Assembly: GCF_003480315.1 (NCBI RefSeq)
Contig: NZ_QUIV01000018.1
Coordinates: 9,527-58,789 of the forward strand
Reading direction: 5' to 3'
Length of the DNA stretch: 49,263 nucleotides
Origin: Clostridium sp. AM33-3
GTDB taxonomy: Bacteria; Bacillota; Clostridia; Lachnospirales; Lachnospiraceae
Shown here: piece after piece, positions 7,946 to 16,407 of the stretch
Layout of the letters: each line of letters starts with the position of its first letter
Numbering within the stretch: position 1 is the first letter of the stretch
Program-made: the position numbers and the translations under genes
The notes under the pieces: model-generated
What the model was told of the DNA's origin: nothing
Seen by the model: only the letters and a program-made list of their open reading frames with translations
Databases searched by the model: none

Positions 7946-8971
7946 ATGTCTACAATTTTAGTTACAGGCGGTGCCGGCTATATCGGAAGCCACACCTGTG
8001 TTGAACTTTTAAATGCCGGCTACGATGTGGTTGTCGTGGACAACCTCTGCAATTCCTGCCGGGAATCCTTAAACCGTGTGGAGGAGATCACCGGAAAGAA
8101 GCTGACCTTTTACGAGGTAGATCTTCTGGACGAGCCGGCCCTGGATTCTGTGTTCCAGAATGAAAAAATAGACGCGGTCATTCATTTTGCAGGCTTAAAG
8201 GCTGTTGGTGAGTCTGTATACAAGCCATTGGAATATTATCACAACAACATTACCGGAACCCTGATTCTCTGCGATGTGATGCGCCGTCACGGCTGCAAGA
8301 GCATTGTGTTCAGTTCTTCCGCAACCGTATACGGCAATCCGGCATTTGTGCCGATCACCGAGGAATGTCCGAAGGGTGAGATCACCAATCCTTACGGACG
8401 CACCAAGGGCATGCTCGAGCAGATCCTGACTGACCTTCATACTGCAGATCCGGAATGGAAGGTGATGCTCTTACGTTACTTTAACCCGATCGGAGCTCAT
8501 AAATCCGGCCGTATCGGAGAGAACCCGAAGGGTATCCCGAACAATCTGCTCCCGTATATCACGCAGGTGGCTGTGGGCAAGCTGGTATGTCTTGGTGTCT
8601 TTGGCAATGACTACGACACTCCGGACGGAACCTGCGTCCGCGATTACATCCACGTTGTAGACCTGGCAGACGGTCATGTAAAGGCACTGGACAAGCTCTC
8701 AAAGGAGCAGGGCGGAGTCTGGATCTACAATCTGGGAACCGGTGTTGGCTATAGCGTGTTAGATGTCATCAATGCCTTTGAGGAGGCCAACAACTTAAAG
8801 ATCAACTATGTCTTTAAGGAGCGCCGCGCAGGCGATGTGCCGCAGTGTTACGCAGATTCCTCTAAGGCAGAGAGGGAGCTTGGCTGGAAGGCAAAATACG
8901 GTATCCGGGAGATGTGTGAGGATTCCTGGAGATGGCAGAAGAACAATCCGAACGGATATGATGAGAAATAA
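7946..8971 (+). CDS. galE: UDP-glucose 4-epimerase
   Basis: GalE interconverts UDP-glucose and UDP-galactose with bound NAD, feeding the Leloir pathway and surface glycans. The N-terminal Rossmann motif [10 protein letters not shown] (residues 7-16), catalytic Ser in SSSATVYG and the YxxxK motif (YGRTK) are present, as is the RYFNPIGAH stretch typical of true GalE. The length (341 aa) is standard. AAAGGAGGG precedes the ATG. No other gal genes adjoin, so it is probably a single-gene unit with its own promoter, converging on the DUF4364 gene. Confidence 0.95.
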   Translation: MSTILVTGGAGYIGSHTCVELLNAGYDVVVVDNLCNSCRESLNRVEEITGKKLTFYEVDLLDEPALDSVFQNEKIDAVIHFAGLKAVGESVYKPLEYYHNNITGTLILCDVMRRHGCKSIVFSSSATVYGNPAFVPITEECPKGEITNPYGRTKGMLEQILTDLHTADPEWKVMLLRYFNPIGAHKSGRIGENPKGIPNNLLPYITQVAVGKLVCLGVFGNDYDTPDGTCVRDYIHVVDLADGHVKALDKLSKEQGGVWIYNLGTGVGYSVLDVINAFEEANNLKINYVFKERRAGDVPQCYADSSKAERELGWKAKYGIREMCEDSWRWQKNNPNGYDEK

Positions 8972-8983
8972 TCAAAACAAAAA

Positions 8984-9017
8984 ACAAAGAAGAGGAGACC
9001 GGTCAGGTCTCCTCTTC
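8984..9017 (-). terminator. Terminator of the DUF4364 gene, with its stop codon in the loop
   Basis: Arms gaagaggagacc (8990-9001 region) and ggtctcctcttc (9006-9017 region) pair perfectly. On the minus strand the hairpin is followed by TTTGTTTTTTGTTTTG, a strong tail. The TGA of the minus-strand gene (9005 to 9003) falls in the loop. On the plus strand there is no T-tract, but the stem may still protect galE mRNA 3' ends. Confidence 0.8.
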
Positions 9018-9533
9018 GCTCATTAAAGATTTCATAATAAAGGAATAGATTTCTTTGCTTTTATGTTCCCATCGGGAGCTCATGGCAGCGGCCTGTTCAC
9101 GGTCCGGAACCGATAAGTTCAGCTCAATGAGAGGCGAACGGCCTTCCCGCACCTCGCAGTGAACGATGTAATCCTGGCTGGTGGACTTGTAGTAGTCGGA
9201 AACCAGGCTGACCTCGTTGCGCAGCCGGAGACGGTTTTCTTTTAAATAGGTATCCATATCCTCGATGATGGCCGGGGAAATGTTGTTCTCAAAAAAGGTT
9301 AAGGTTTCCTCACCCTCCCTGGTGATCTCATAGCGGGTGGTGCTGTGGGTGGACTCGGCGTGAATGAGTCCGGAATCCTTCAGCTCCCCAAGAGCCTGCT
9401 GGAGCGTAAAGTAGCTGGCATATTCATGCTGCAGGAAAAAATCTGTCAGCTGTGCGTTGGTCAGCGGGAAATTCACTTTTTTGAGCATATATAAATTCAT
9501 CAGTTTGTACAGTGTCATCGGTTCAGACAACAT
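9003..9533 (-). CDS. DUF4364 family winged-helix-like protein
   Basis: This 176-aa protein matches the DUF4364 family common in Clostridia. The N-terminal half looks like a winged helix: TLYKLMNLYMLKKVNFPLTN, then a helix-turn-helix and FTLQQALGELKDSGLI, a PadR/ROK-like pattern, with a wing at STTRYEITREGEE. The C-terminal half is an alpha/beta region of unknown role. A DNA-binding regulator is the likeliest role, target unknown. It is divergent from the DUF5717 gene across a 116-bp region, which makes that locus a candidate target. An AGAGG site lies upstream of the ATG. Confidence 0.8.
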   Translation of the reverse strand: MLSEPMTLYKLMNLYMLKKVNFPLTNAQLTDFFLQHEYASYFTLQQALGELKDSGLIHAESTHSTTRYEITREGEETLTFFENNISPAIIEDMDTYLKENRLRLRNEVSLVSDYYKSTSQDYIVHCEVREGRSPLIELNLSVPDREQAAAMSSRWEHKSKEIYSFIMKSLMSEEET

Positions 9534-9569
9534 GGAAACGGACCTCTTTCATTCTACAAGTTTTTATTA

Positions 9570-9598
9570 ATCATACCAATTTAAACCTTTTAAATCAA
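9570..9598 (-). promoter_or_regulatory. Promoter of the DUF4364 gene
   Basis: On the minus strand TTGATT (9598 to 9593), a 17-nt spacer and TATGAT (9575 to 9570). A plus-strand extended -10, TGCTAAACT (9608-9616), lies in the same intergenic region and probably serves the DUF5717 operon. Confidence 0.6.
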
Positions 9599-9649
9599 GT
9601 GAAATTATGCTAAACTAATGCCATGTATGACAAAAAATAAGAGGGTACT

Positions 9650-12600
9650 ATGAGAGAAAAAATTAACCGACTGGCAAAAGGCATCGTGGATGCGGAAGTT
9701 CCGGAGGTCCTTATCCTTCCGGAAACCTGCGATGGTACGGTGACAGCCGGCCAGGTATGCAGAAAAGAACTTTATGTGGCAGACCATTATGGCTGCTTTG
9801 TGAAAGGGCTGGTATATTCCTCCCATCCGTGTGTGCGGGTGCTGGGAAATTCTTTCGGGGGAAACCGGAACCGTATCTTTTATGAGGTGGACTGCCGTAC
9901 CTTGTCAGACGGAGATAAAATCGAGGGAGTATTTGAGCTGGTGACCAATGGCGGCGAAAAAAAGCTGCCATATTCTTTTGCCGTGGAGCCGGATCCGGTA
10001 GGAAAGATCCTGGCAGGTCTAAAGCAGCCGGAAGATTTTGCAAGGCTGGTGCAGGCTGACGGAGAGTTTGCAAAACGTCTGTTTGAGTACCGGGATTTTA
10101 CGGAAGCGCCGTTTTTACAGGATCTTCATGTCCGGGCTTTGTATGATGGTTTAAAGGGAAGGCCGGACCGTCAGTGTGAACTGGAAGAGTTTCTGATCGG
10201 CATGAACGTGAAAAAACCGGTGGAATTAAAGACAGACACCGCGGTGCGCAGCCTGGAAAACCCACAGACAGGCACGGGCGGTGTTATCCGCGTGGATCGC
10301 AGTACCTGGGGACATGTGCGGTTTGAGGTGCATGCGGACGGAGATTTTATCAATCTGCCGCAGACGGTATTTACAGAAGCAGATTTTCAGGATGACCATT
10401 GTGAGATCCTTTACCGCATTGACGGAATGCATCTTCATCAGGGTCGAAATCTCGGAGCAGTCTGGATCACGTCCATGCGTCAGAAAATCTGTGTTCCGGT
10501 GGAGGTCCTGACAGGTGAAGAGCTGAAAAACCGCGCGGGATATGGCCGGCGCGAAGCTGTCGGCAAATATCTGGAGCTGCGTCTGGAATACGAGCTTGGA
10601 CTATACGGGGAGGCACTGATGCTGAATCAGCTGAAGCAACAGCTGGAAGTCATCCGCAGCCAGTATGGCGAGAGCCTCGCGGTGAGTCTGTATCAGGCAG
10701 ATCTTCTGATTCTGGAGGGAGATGCAGAAGGCGCAAAGGAGCTCCTTAAAAGCAGTCAGGAAGAGGCGGCAGCGGTGCGGAAATACCGCCCGGAATATGA
10801 GCAGCTTCACCGTTATCTGCTGAACCAGCTGAGTGAAGAAGACCAGAACGCGGAGTCTGAAAAAGAGGACGGGGATCTGGCAGAGCTCCGTTTGGAATTT
10901 GAGAACGGAAGCCGTAGTCCGTACCTGTATGTCAGGGTGTGGAAACTGTATCAGCAGTGTCCGGAGCTTCTCACAGGACTTTCTGATTTTGAAGTGCAGG
11001 TGCTGATGTTTGCTGCGAAGCGGAAGCTGATGGATCAAGCTTTTGCCTGCAGGACTGCAGGATTTGCCCCCTCAAAAAAGTATGGAGGAAAGCTGCTACT
11101 GCGATTCTTTATGATGCTGTATCAGCAGTATCCGGAACCGGAGATCCTGAACGCAGTCTGCAGCATCCTGATCAAGGCGGACTGCCGCGATAAAAAATAT
11201 TTTCACTGGTATAAAAAAGCACTGGAGGAGGGCATCAGCCTGACCCGCCTGTACGAATATTACCTGTATGCGCTTCCTGAGGATTATCCGTATCTGCTCC
11301 CGAAAGAGGTGCTTTTATATTTCTCCTACGAGAAATCCATGGACACGGCTAACCGTGAGGTGCTGTACGGCAATATTGTGAGATTTATGAACCCGGAATC
11401 TACGCTGTACCGGCAATATGAGCGGGACATCGAACAGTTTACCATGGAACAGCTTCTGCGTTCCCGGGTGAACAGCCGTCTGGTGACGCTGTATCAGCAT
11501 GTATTATATAAAGAAATGATCGATGAGCAGGTGGCCCGCGTGCTTCCGGCTATCCTAAAATCTTATCGGATTACGGTATCTGACAAAAGAATCCGTTATG
11601 TTGTGGTGTGCTATGAGGAACTGGACCGTGAGGATATGTTCGCGGTCAGGGACGGCGTGGCTTATGCACCGCTTTTTTCCAGTCATCCGGTTCTTTTGTT
11701 CCAGGATGAATACGGAAATCGTTATACAGATGTTTCCTACCGGAAGCAGCAGGCTATGATGGAAAACAGCAAAGAACTGGAGGAACGCTGCTACGATATC
11801 TCTCCGGAGCAGCCTATGCTTCTTCTGGAACGCTGCAGCGCAATCGTGAAGGATGACCCGCAGAGCATGACAGACCGCCGTGTTTTAAGGCGGGGACTGA
11901 CGGAACTGAAATTGCATCCTTTATTCCGGGAAAAGCTGCTGGAAAGCCTGCTGGATTATGACAGCCGGCGTCAGAACGTGGAGGAGAATACAGCAGCTGT
12001 TTTGGATTACCGGAACCAGCTGAAGCCGGAAAAGCTGTCGCGGGAGAAACGGGGAAAGCTGATCCGTATGCTGATCCTTTCGGGAAACGTTCCGGAAGCC
12101 TTTTCCATAGTAAAGGAATTTGGCTGGAGCGGTGCAAAGGAACAGGAGCTTCTGGAGCTGTGCAGTCAGATGATCTTAAAACATCAGCCGGAATCGGACG
12201 ATACCCTGTTAAAGCTCTCCTGGGAGCTTTTTACAGAGAATCAGTGGGATGGAGCTGTGCTGGACTATCTGTGCGAGCACTTTAACGGAACTTCGGAGCA
12301 GATGTACAGACTTCTCATGCAGAGTGAGGCAGAGCATGTGGAGCTTTACGATCTTCCGGAGCGTCTTCTGGCACAGATGATGTTTAGCGGTGAGACAGAA
12401 TATCTGGATCCGGTGTATGACTGCTACAGGAGCGGAAAGCAGGTCAGTGACCTGGTGTCCAGGGCGTATTTCACTATGAAGTCCTGCGATTATTTCCTGA
12501 AAAACCGTCCGACAAAGGATCTGGTATTTACCTATCTGGAAGACGCAGTTCAGGAAACTACGGATAAAAAACGGATCCCTACCATTTATCTGCTTGCGCT

Positions 12601-13129
12601 GACCCTGTGGTACAGTCAGCAGGAGGCGCTGACCGGAAAACAAAAAGAACTGGCCGCTGACATGGTGGAGGAGCTTCTGGAGGAAGGCCGGATCTTTGCA
12701 TATTTTCACCAGCTTGGACGCCATATTCCGATGCCGGATTCCGTGATGGACCAGATCACCATTGAGTACCGGGGCAGCAGGGAGATAAGGCCTCAGCTGA
12801 AAATCCGGGTGCTTCCGGGAGAGGAGGCAAGCCACAACGCGGAGTTTGTGAAGGTATATCCCGGCATTTACATCCATCAGCATGTTCTGTTTGAGGGAGA
12901 GGTGCTGGAATATGAGGTATATGAAAACGGAACAGACGGAGGAAAGAAGACGGATGAGGGACGGCTTTCCTACGACGGTTCCCAGACAAACAGCCAGCTG
13001 AGCCGGTTTGCGGCGCTTAACGACATGAGCCGCTGTCTTGCTGAAAAAGATGGGCAGAAGCTTAAAGAAAAGATGGAGAAGTACATGACGGATCATGCTG
13101 CCATGGAGTCTCTGTTTACATTAACATAG
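9650..13129 (+). CDS. DUF5717 family protein, large beta-sandwich plus alpha-solenoid
   Basis: A 1159-aa protein of the DUF5717 type known from Lachnospiraceae; function unknown. Residues about 10-115 and 222-300 look like two related beta-sandwich domains, the second ending in a VPVEVL strand. Residues about 305-1040 are almost wholly helical and resemble degenerate TPR or HEAT repeats, with recurring YxxxLYQQxP-like patterns. Residues about 1040-1120 return to beta structure. No signal peptide or membrane helix is evident, so it should be cytoplasmic. The next gene starts 9 nt after its stop; all three genes of the locus are tightly packed. A scaffold partner for the Hsp70-like neighbour is the simplest reading. 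Confidence 0.8.
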   Translation: MREKINRLAKGIVDAEVPEVLILPETCDGTVTAGQVCRKELYVADHYGCFVKGLVYSSHPCVRVLGNSFGGNRNRIFYEVDCRTLSDGDKIEGVFELVTNGGEKKLPYSFAVEPDPVGKILAGLKQPEDFARLVQADGEFAKRLFEYRDFTEAPFLQDLHVRALYDGLKGRPDRQCELEEFLIGMNVKKPVELKTDTAVRSLENPQTGTGGVIRVDRSTWGHVRFEVHADGDFINLPQTVFTEADFQDDHCEILYRIDGMHLHQGRNLGAVWITSMRQKICVPVEVLTGEELKNRAGYGRREAVGKYLELRLEYELGLYGEALMLNQLKQQLEVIRSQYGESLAVSLYQADLLILEGDAEGAKELLKSSQEEAAAVRKYRPEYEQLHRYLLNQLSEEDQNAESEKEDGDLAELRLEFENGSRSPYLYVRVWKLYQQCPELLTGLSDFEVQVLMFAAKRKLMDQAFACRTAGFAPSKKYGGKLLLRFFMMLYQQYPEPEILNAVCSILIKADCRDKKYFHWYKKALEEGISLTRLYEYYLYALPEDYPYLLPKEVLLYFSYEKSMDTANREVLYGNIVRFMNPESTLYRQYERDIEQFTMEQLLRSRVNSRLVTLYQHVLYKEMIDEQVARVLPAILKSYRITVSDKRIRYVVVCYEELDREDMFAVRDGVAYAPLFSSHPVLLFQDEYGNRYTDVSYRKQQAMMENSKELEERCYDISPEQPMLLLERCSAIVKDDPQSMTDRRVLRRGLTELKLHPLFREKLLESLLDYDSRRQNVEENTAAVLDYRNQLKPEKLSREKRGKLIRMLILSGNVPEAFSIVKEFGWSGAKEQELLELCSQMILKHQPESDDTLLKLSWELFTENQWDGAVLDYLCEHFNGTSEQMYRLLMQSEAEHVELYDLPERLLAQMMFSGETEYLDPVYDCYRSGKQVSDLVSRAYFTMKSCDYFLKNRPTKDLVFTYLEDAVQETTDKKRIPTIYLLALTLWYSQQEALTGKQKELAADMVEELLEEGRIFAYFHQLGRHIPMPDSVMDQITIEYRGSREIRPQLKIRVLPGEEASHNAEFVKVYPGIYIHQHVLFEGEVLEYEVYENGTDGGKKTDEGRLSYDGSQTNSQLSRFAALNDMSRCLAEKDGQKLKEKMEKYMTDHAAMESLFTLT

Positions 13130-13138
13130 AGGAACGAT

Positions 13139-14365
13139 ATGAATGAATTGGTAGCAGGCATAGACCTGTGCGATGAATATACGCAGGTAAACTGCAATGA
13201 TGAAGAGAAAACATGGACCTTTCCCACGGTACTCTGCCGTCACAAGGTTTCCGGCACCTGGTCGGTAGGGGAAGATGCTTATGCCCAGACCTTAAGAGGC
13301 GAAGGAAGCCTGACGGATAAACTGGTAAAGCTGGTTTTAAAAGAAGGCACTGCGACACTGGAAGGCATCCGCTATACCGCTGTGGAGCTTCTGGAACGGT
13401 TCCTGGAACGGGTACTTTGGCAGGTTCAGAAAAATCTGGGCACGGAAGCCGGCTTTCAGGAGCTGGTGTTTACCGTGCGCAGCCTGGATGAACGCCTGAC
13501 AGAGGCGCTGTATTCCTGTGGAGAAAAGCTTGGTGTGGACCGGGCCCGTATACGCATCATCGGGCATACGGAAGGTCTGATCTACTATATGCTCAGCCAG
13601 AAAAAAGAAATCTGGAGCGGAAACGTCGGGTTGTTTGATCTGTCCGAGCAGGAGCTGCGCTACTATGAAATGAAAGTACAGCGGGGGTTGAAGCAGAATG
13701 CGGTTTTAGCTGAGTTTGAGCGGATAGAGGAAAGCTTCAGCCTGGATATCCTGGAAACTCCGTCCGGGGCAAAGCTGGGAGATAAGATTCTCTGTACCTG
13801 TGCGGAACGGCTGATGCAGCGGAAACTGTATTCTGCGGTCTTTCTGATGGGAAAAGGGTTTGAAAAGCGGGAGTGGGCCGAAGATTTCATGAAGCTGCTC
13901 TGCACAAAACGCCGTGTCTATATGGAGACAGCCGTGTTTGCCAAGGGTGCAGCTCTGTGCGCCGCAGACCGTCTCCGCCCACAGACTTCCTACCCGTATG
14001 CGATGATCTGTGAGGGACACCTGAAAGCTTCTGTTACCATGCAGGTACTGCATAAGGGCCAGGACACTGCGGTAACGCTGGCAGCTGCCGGAGACAGCTG
14101 GAGAGAGAGCGGAGGCATGCTGGAGGTGATCCCGGAAAAGCAGAATGCAGTGGAGCTCGAAATCACGCCGTTTGATTCCAAAAAGAAGAGGACGGTCACG
14201 CTGATACTGGAGAATTTTCCGAAACGCCCGGAAAAGACTACGAGGGTACGGGTGGAGATTTCCTTCCTGGATGAAAAGACGATGCGGATCGTTCTGACCG
14301 ATCTTGGTTTCGGGGAATTGTTCCCGGCTACGGGAGCTAAAGTTGTACAAGAGGTTATGCTATGA
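13139..14365 (+). CDS. DUF5716 family protein, divergent Hsp70/actin-fold protein
   Basis: A 408-aa protein that can be aligned by eye to Hsp70. AGIDLCDEYTQVN matches the phosphate-1 motif; a PTVL...WSVGEDA stretch corresponds to the early Hsp70 segment; VFTVR...DERLTEAL and RIIGHTEGL match the VPAYF and NEPTAAA regions. VGLFDLSEQEL sits where Hsp70 has the phosphate-2 DLGGGT motif and lacks its glycines. FLMGKGFEK...ETAVFAKGAALCA matches the adenosine motif. Residues about 295-408 are beta-rich, as in a substrate-binding domain. Nucleotide binding is plausible, hydrolysis doubtful. It overlaps the next gene by 4 nt. Confidence 0.8.
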   Translation: MNELVAGIDLCDEYTQVNCNDEEKTWTFPTVLCRHKVSGTWSVGEDAYAQTLRGEGSLTDKLVKLVLKEGTATLEGIRYTAVELLERFLERVLWQVQKNLGTEAGFQELVFTVRSLDERLTEALYSCGEKLGVDRARIRIIGHTEGLIYYMLSQKKEIWSGNVGLFDLSEQELRYYEMKVQRGLKQNAVLAEFERIEESFSLDILETPSGAKLGDKILCTCAERLMQRKLYSAVFLMGKGFEKREWAEDFMKLLCTKRRVYMETAVFAKGAALCAADRLRPQTSYPYAMICEGHLKASVTMQVLHKGQDTAVTLAAAGDSWRESGGMLEVIPEKQNAVELEITPFDSKKKRTVTLILENFPKRPEKTTRVRVEISFLDEKTMRIVLTDLGFGELFPATGAKVVQEVML

Positions 14366-15174
14366 GTTTGAGATTATGCAGATCGGAAAAAGTGAAAAAT
14401 CCATATTACGTGAGTTTTCTGGGAATGCATCTGTATTCTTCCCAGGAGCTGGCCTATGTGATCTACCATTATCCGCTTCTGGTAATGGACTGTCTGGTCG
14501 ATGAACGCCTGCTGGACTTTTTGCGGGAGGAACTGAATATGGGATTTCTGGCCCTGAAGCTGGAAAACTGGAAAAAAAGCGGGGAAGATCCGGATGAAAT
14601 GCTGATCTTTCTCCTTCAGGAAAGTGATTATTATTCCCAGAACGAGATTTCGGAATACAGGCAGACCTTAAGCGGCTACCGGAAACAGCCGCCTGCGGAG
14701 ATGAAAAAGCTTAAGGCAGACGCGCTGTTTGGTATGCGCCAGTATGGAAAGGCAGTCCGGCTGTATCAGGAAATCCTGGATGATCTGCAGGAGGAGACGG
14801 GATCGGATGAGCTGGCTGCCGCTGTCTGGAATAATCTGGGTGCCTGCTACGGCCGCATGTTCCTGTTTGCCAGAGCTGCTGAAGCCTATGAAAAGGCTTA
14901 TAACCGGAGCGGCAGCCGGGAGTGCTTGAGGAGCCTTTACTGGATTGAAAAGCTGGACAGCCGCATCGCGTTAGGAGAGCGCTTCCGTGCAGTCATCACG
15001 CAGGAGGAGCGGAATGCGTGGGAGGAGCAGTTCCTGGCTGCCAGGGAAAAAGCGGCACAGTCTGACCAGGTAAAGCAGGTGGAAACCTGGTTTTGCAATG
15101 GGGAAGAGGATGGAGAAAAGGCTGCCCGGAAACTGGTGGAAACCTGGAAAAGTGAATACCGCGCCATGATATAA
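14362..15174 (+). CDS. TPR-containing protein, third gene of the DUF5716/DUF5717 locus
   Basis: A 270-aa soluble protein. The N-terminal third (about 1-110) is an unrecognised helical region beginning with a short beta stretch. Residues about 112-195 hold two or three TPR-like repeats (KADALFGMRQYGKAVRLYQE, then WNNLGACYGRMFLFARAAEA). The C-terminus is a charged helix. The ATGA overlap with the DUF5716 gene implies translational coupling and related function. TPR proteins often dock on Hsp70 partners, which fits the neighbour, but no EEVD-like tail is seen on the Hsp70-like protein. Confidence 0.75.
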   Translation: MSLRLCRSEKVKNPYYVSFLGMHLYSSQELAYVIYHYPLLVMDCLVDERLLDFLREELNMGFLALKLENWKKSGEDPDEMLIFLLQESDYYSQNEISEYRQTLSGYRKQPPAEMKKLKADALFGMRQYGKAVRLYQEILDDLQEETGSDELAAAVWNNLGACYGRMFLFARAAEAYEKAYNRSGSRECLRSLYWIEKLDSRIALGERFRAVITQEERNAWEEQFLAAREKAAQSDQVKQVETWFCNGEEDGEKAARKLVETWKSEYRAMI

Positions 15175-15205
15175 GCAAAAAATAGAAAGAAATGTAAAAT
15201 AATGC

Positions 15206-15234
15206 TTGACATATCGGAAAAAACAAGGTAAACT
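15206..15234 (+). promoter_or_regulatory. tRNA operon promoter
   Basis: TTGACA (15206-15211), a 17-nt spacer and TAAACT (15229-15234), about 40 bp before the first tRNA. The consensus -35 is usual for stable RNA genes. Confidence 0.8.
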
Positions 15235-15274
15235 ATCGGAGCAGTCGCAAGTGAGACATCTTGAGACGTAATAT

Positions 15275-15348
15275 GGGGTCTTAGCTCAGCTGGGAGAGCA
15301 TCTGCCTTACAAGCAGAGGGTCATAGGTTCGATGCCCTCTAGGCCCCA
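15275..15348 (+). tRNA. tRNA-Val (anticodon TAC)
   Basis: A full cloverleaf: acceptor GGGGTCT (15275-15281) pairs with AGGCCCC (15341-15347); the D-arm GCTC/GAGC and anticodon stem TCTGC/GCAGA enclose CTTACAA; the T-arm contains GGTTCGATG. CCA is not encoded. Confidence 0.96.
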
Positions 15349-15362
15349 TATAAACCGAATAT

Positions 15363-15436
15363 GGGGGAATAGCTCAGTTGGCTAGAGCACACGGTTCATA
15401 CCCGTGGTGTCGAGAGTTCAAATCTCCCTTCCGCTA
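15363..15436 (+). tRNA. tRNA-Met (anticodon CAT) with stem mismatches
   Basis: Anticodon stem CACGG/CCGTG encloses TTCATAC, giving CAT. The D-arm is normal. The acceptor GGGGGAA (15363-15369) faces TTCCGCT (15429-15435), leaving a G3-G70 clash and a G1-T72 wobble. The T-stem GAGAG faces CTCCC with one A-C mismatch. CAT could also mean an Ile tRNA with lysidine, but the CACGG anticodon arm favours elongator Met. It is 14 nt after tRNA-Val and cotranscribed with it. Confidence 0.88.
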
Positions 15437-15444
15437 CTTTAACT

Positions 15445-15480
15445 GAAGTTCTGGATTTTCCGGAACTTCTTTTTGTTTTC
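15445..15480 (+). terminator. Terminator of the tRNA operon
   Basis: GAAGTTCTGG (15445-15454) pairs with CCGGAACTTC (15460-15469) and is followed by TTTTTGTTTTC. The stem sequence is almost the same as the base of the long repeats at 84-291 and 49235 onward. Confidence 0.9.
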
Positions 15481-15519
15481 CTGAATCTGTTTTTATATAC
15501 TAAATTTTTCTAAAATCCC

Positions 15520-15548
15520 TTGTAACCTGAAAATGAGTGTGTTATAAT
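15520..15548 (+). promoter_or_regulatory. Promoter of the PAP2-type gene
   Basis: TTGTAA (15520-15525), a 17-nt spacer and TATAAT (15543-15548), 40 bp before the GTG start. Confidence 0.75.
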
Positions 15549-15587
15549 CCGAAAAAGCTGAATGAAACGTTTTGAAAGGAAAGTCAA

Positions 15588-16244
15588 GTGAAGAAACTGT
15601 TAAAAAAATACGGACATATCTGGGTCTGCGGCTACATTCTTTTGTATCTTCCATATTTCTTCTGGCTGGAGAGCGTGATCACGGACAATTACAAGATCAT
15701 GCATGTGGCATTGGACGATGTGATTCCGTTTAGTGAGTACTTTATCGTTCCTTACATGATCTGGTTTTTTTATGTTTCCGGCGCAGTTCTGTATTTCTTT
15801 TTTACAGATAAGCAGGATTATTTCCGGTTGTGTACCTTCCTGTTTATCGGTATGACCATCAGCATGATGATCTGCACCTTCTATCCGAATGGCACAGACC
15901 TGCGTGTGGAGGTGGATCCGAACAAGAATGTTTTCTGCTATCTGGTACAGATGATCCATAACAGTGATACACCGGCCAATGTATTTCCAAGCATTCATGT
16001 ATATAATTCGTTAGGGGTCCATATCAGTGTTATGAACAGCGAACGCCTGAGAAATCACAAATGGGTCCGCCGGAGCTCATTTATCATCATGGTGGCTATC
16101 TGCATGTCCACTGTATTTTTGAAACAGCACTCGGTGGTCGATGTCACCGGTGCCATGGTACTGGCTTACGTTATGTATCAGTTTGTATATGGCAATGCCT
16201 ATGTACTTAGCCATAGAGCGGAAAGACAGAAGGTTACCGGTTAA
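15588..16244 (+). CDS. PAP2-superfamily membrane phosphatase-like protein
   Basis: A 218-aa membrane protein with about five or six hydrophobic segments. Two motifs of the PAP2 phosphatase core are seen, PSIH (in NVFPSIHV) and HSVVD (in KQHSVVDVTGA), which supply the catalytic histidines. The first motif (KxxxxxxRP) is not obvious, so activity is uncertain. Likely substrates in the superfamily are phosphatidate, undecaprenyl pyrophosphate or inositol phospholipids. The start is GTG at 15588 after GAAAGGAAAG. It has its own promoter and a strong terminator, so it is monocistronic. Confidence 0.78.
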   Translation: MKKLLKKYGHIWVCGYILLYLPYFFWLESVITDNYKIMHVALDDVIPFSEYFIVPYMIWFFYVSGAVLYFFFTDKQDYFRLCTFLFIGMTISMMICTFYPNGTDLRVEVDPNKNVFCYLVQMIHNSDTPANVFPSIHVYNSLGVHISVMNSERLRNHKWVRRSSFIIMVAICMSTVFLKQHSVVDVTGAMVLAYVMYQFVYGNAYVLSHRAERQKVTG

Positions 16245-16254
16245 AAAATAAATG

Positions 16255-16286
16255 AAAAAGAATGTGCCAAGGCACATTCTTTTTTG
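16255..16286 (+). terminator. Terminator AAGAATGTGCC-AA-GGCACATTCTT
   Basis: AAAAAGAATGTGCC (16255-16268) and GGCACATTCTTTTT (16271-16284) are perfectly complementary with a 2-nt loop and a T-rich end. The same hairpin core recurs at 25616-25640 and 33469-33490. Confidence 0.9.
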
Positions 16287-16371
16287 ATTGTCGGAATTGA
16301 ATCTATTTTTATACAAAATTCCGTAGGAGATTTTTGGGTTTTATGATATACTTATAGGTAATAATGTATGG

Positions 16372-16390
16372 GTAACTGCTTTGCAGTTAC
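16372..16390 (+). other. Leader hairpin before the lipid kinase gene
   Basis: GTAACTGC-TTT-GCAGTTAC is a perfect 8-bp hairpin ending 6 nt before the GGGAGG ribosome-binding site at 16397-16402. There is no T-tract. It may stabilise the 5' end of the message or tune initiation. Confidence 0.5.
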
Positions 16391-16407
16391 AAATGCGGGA
16401 GGTGCCC

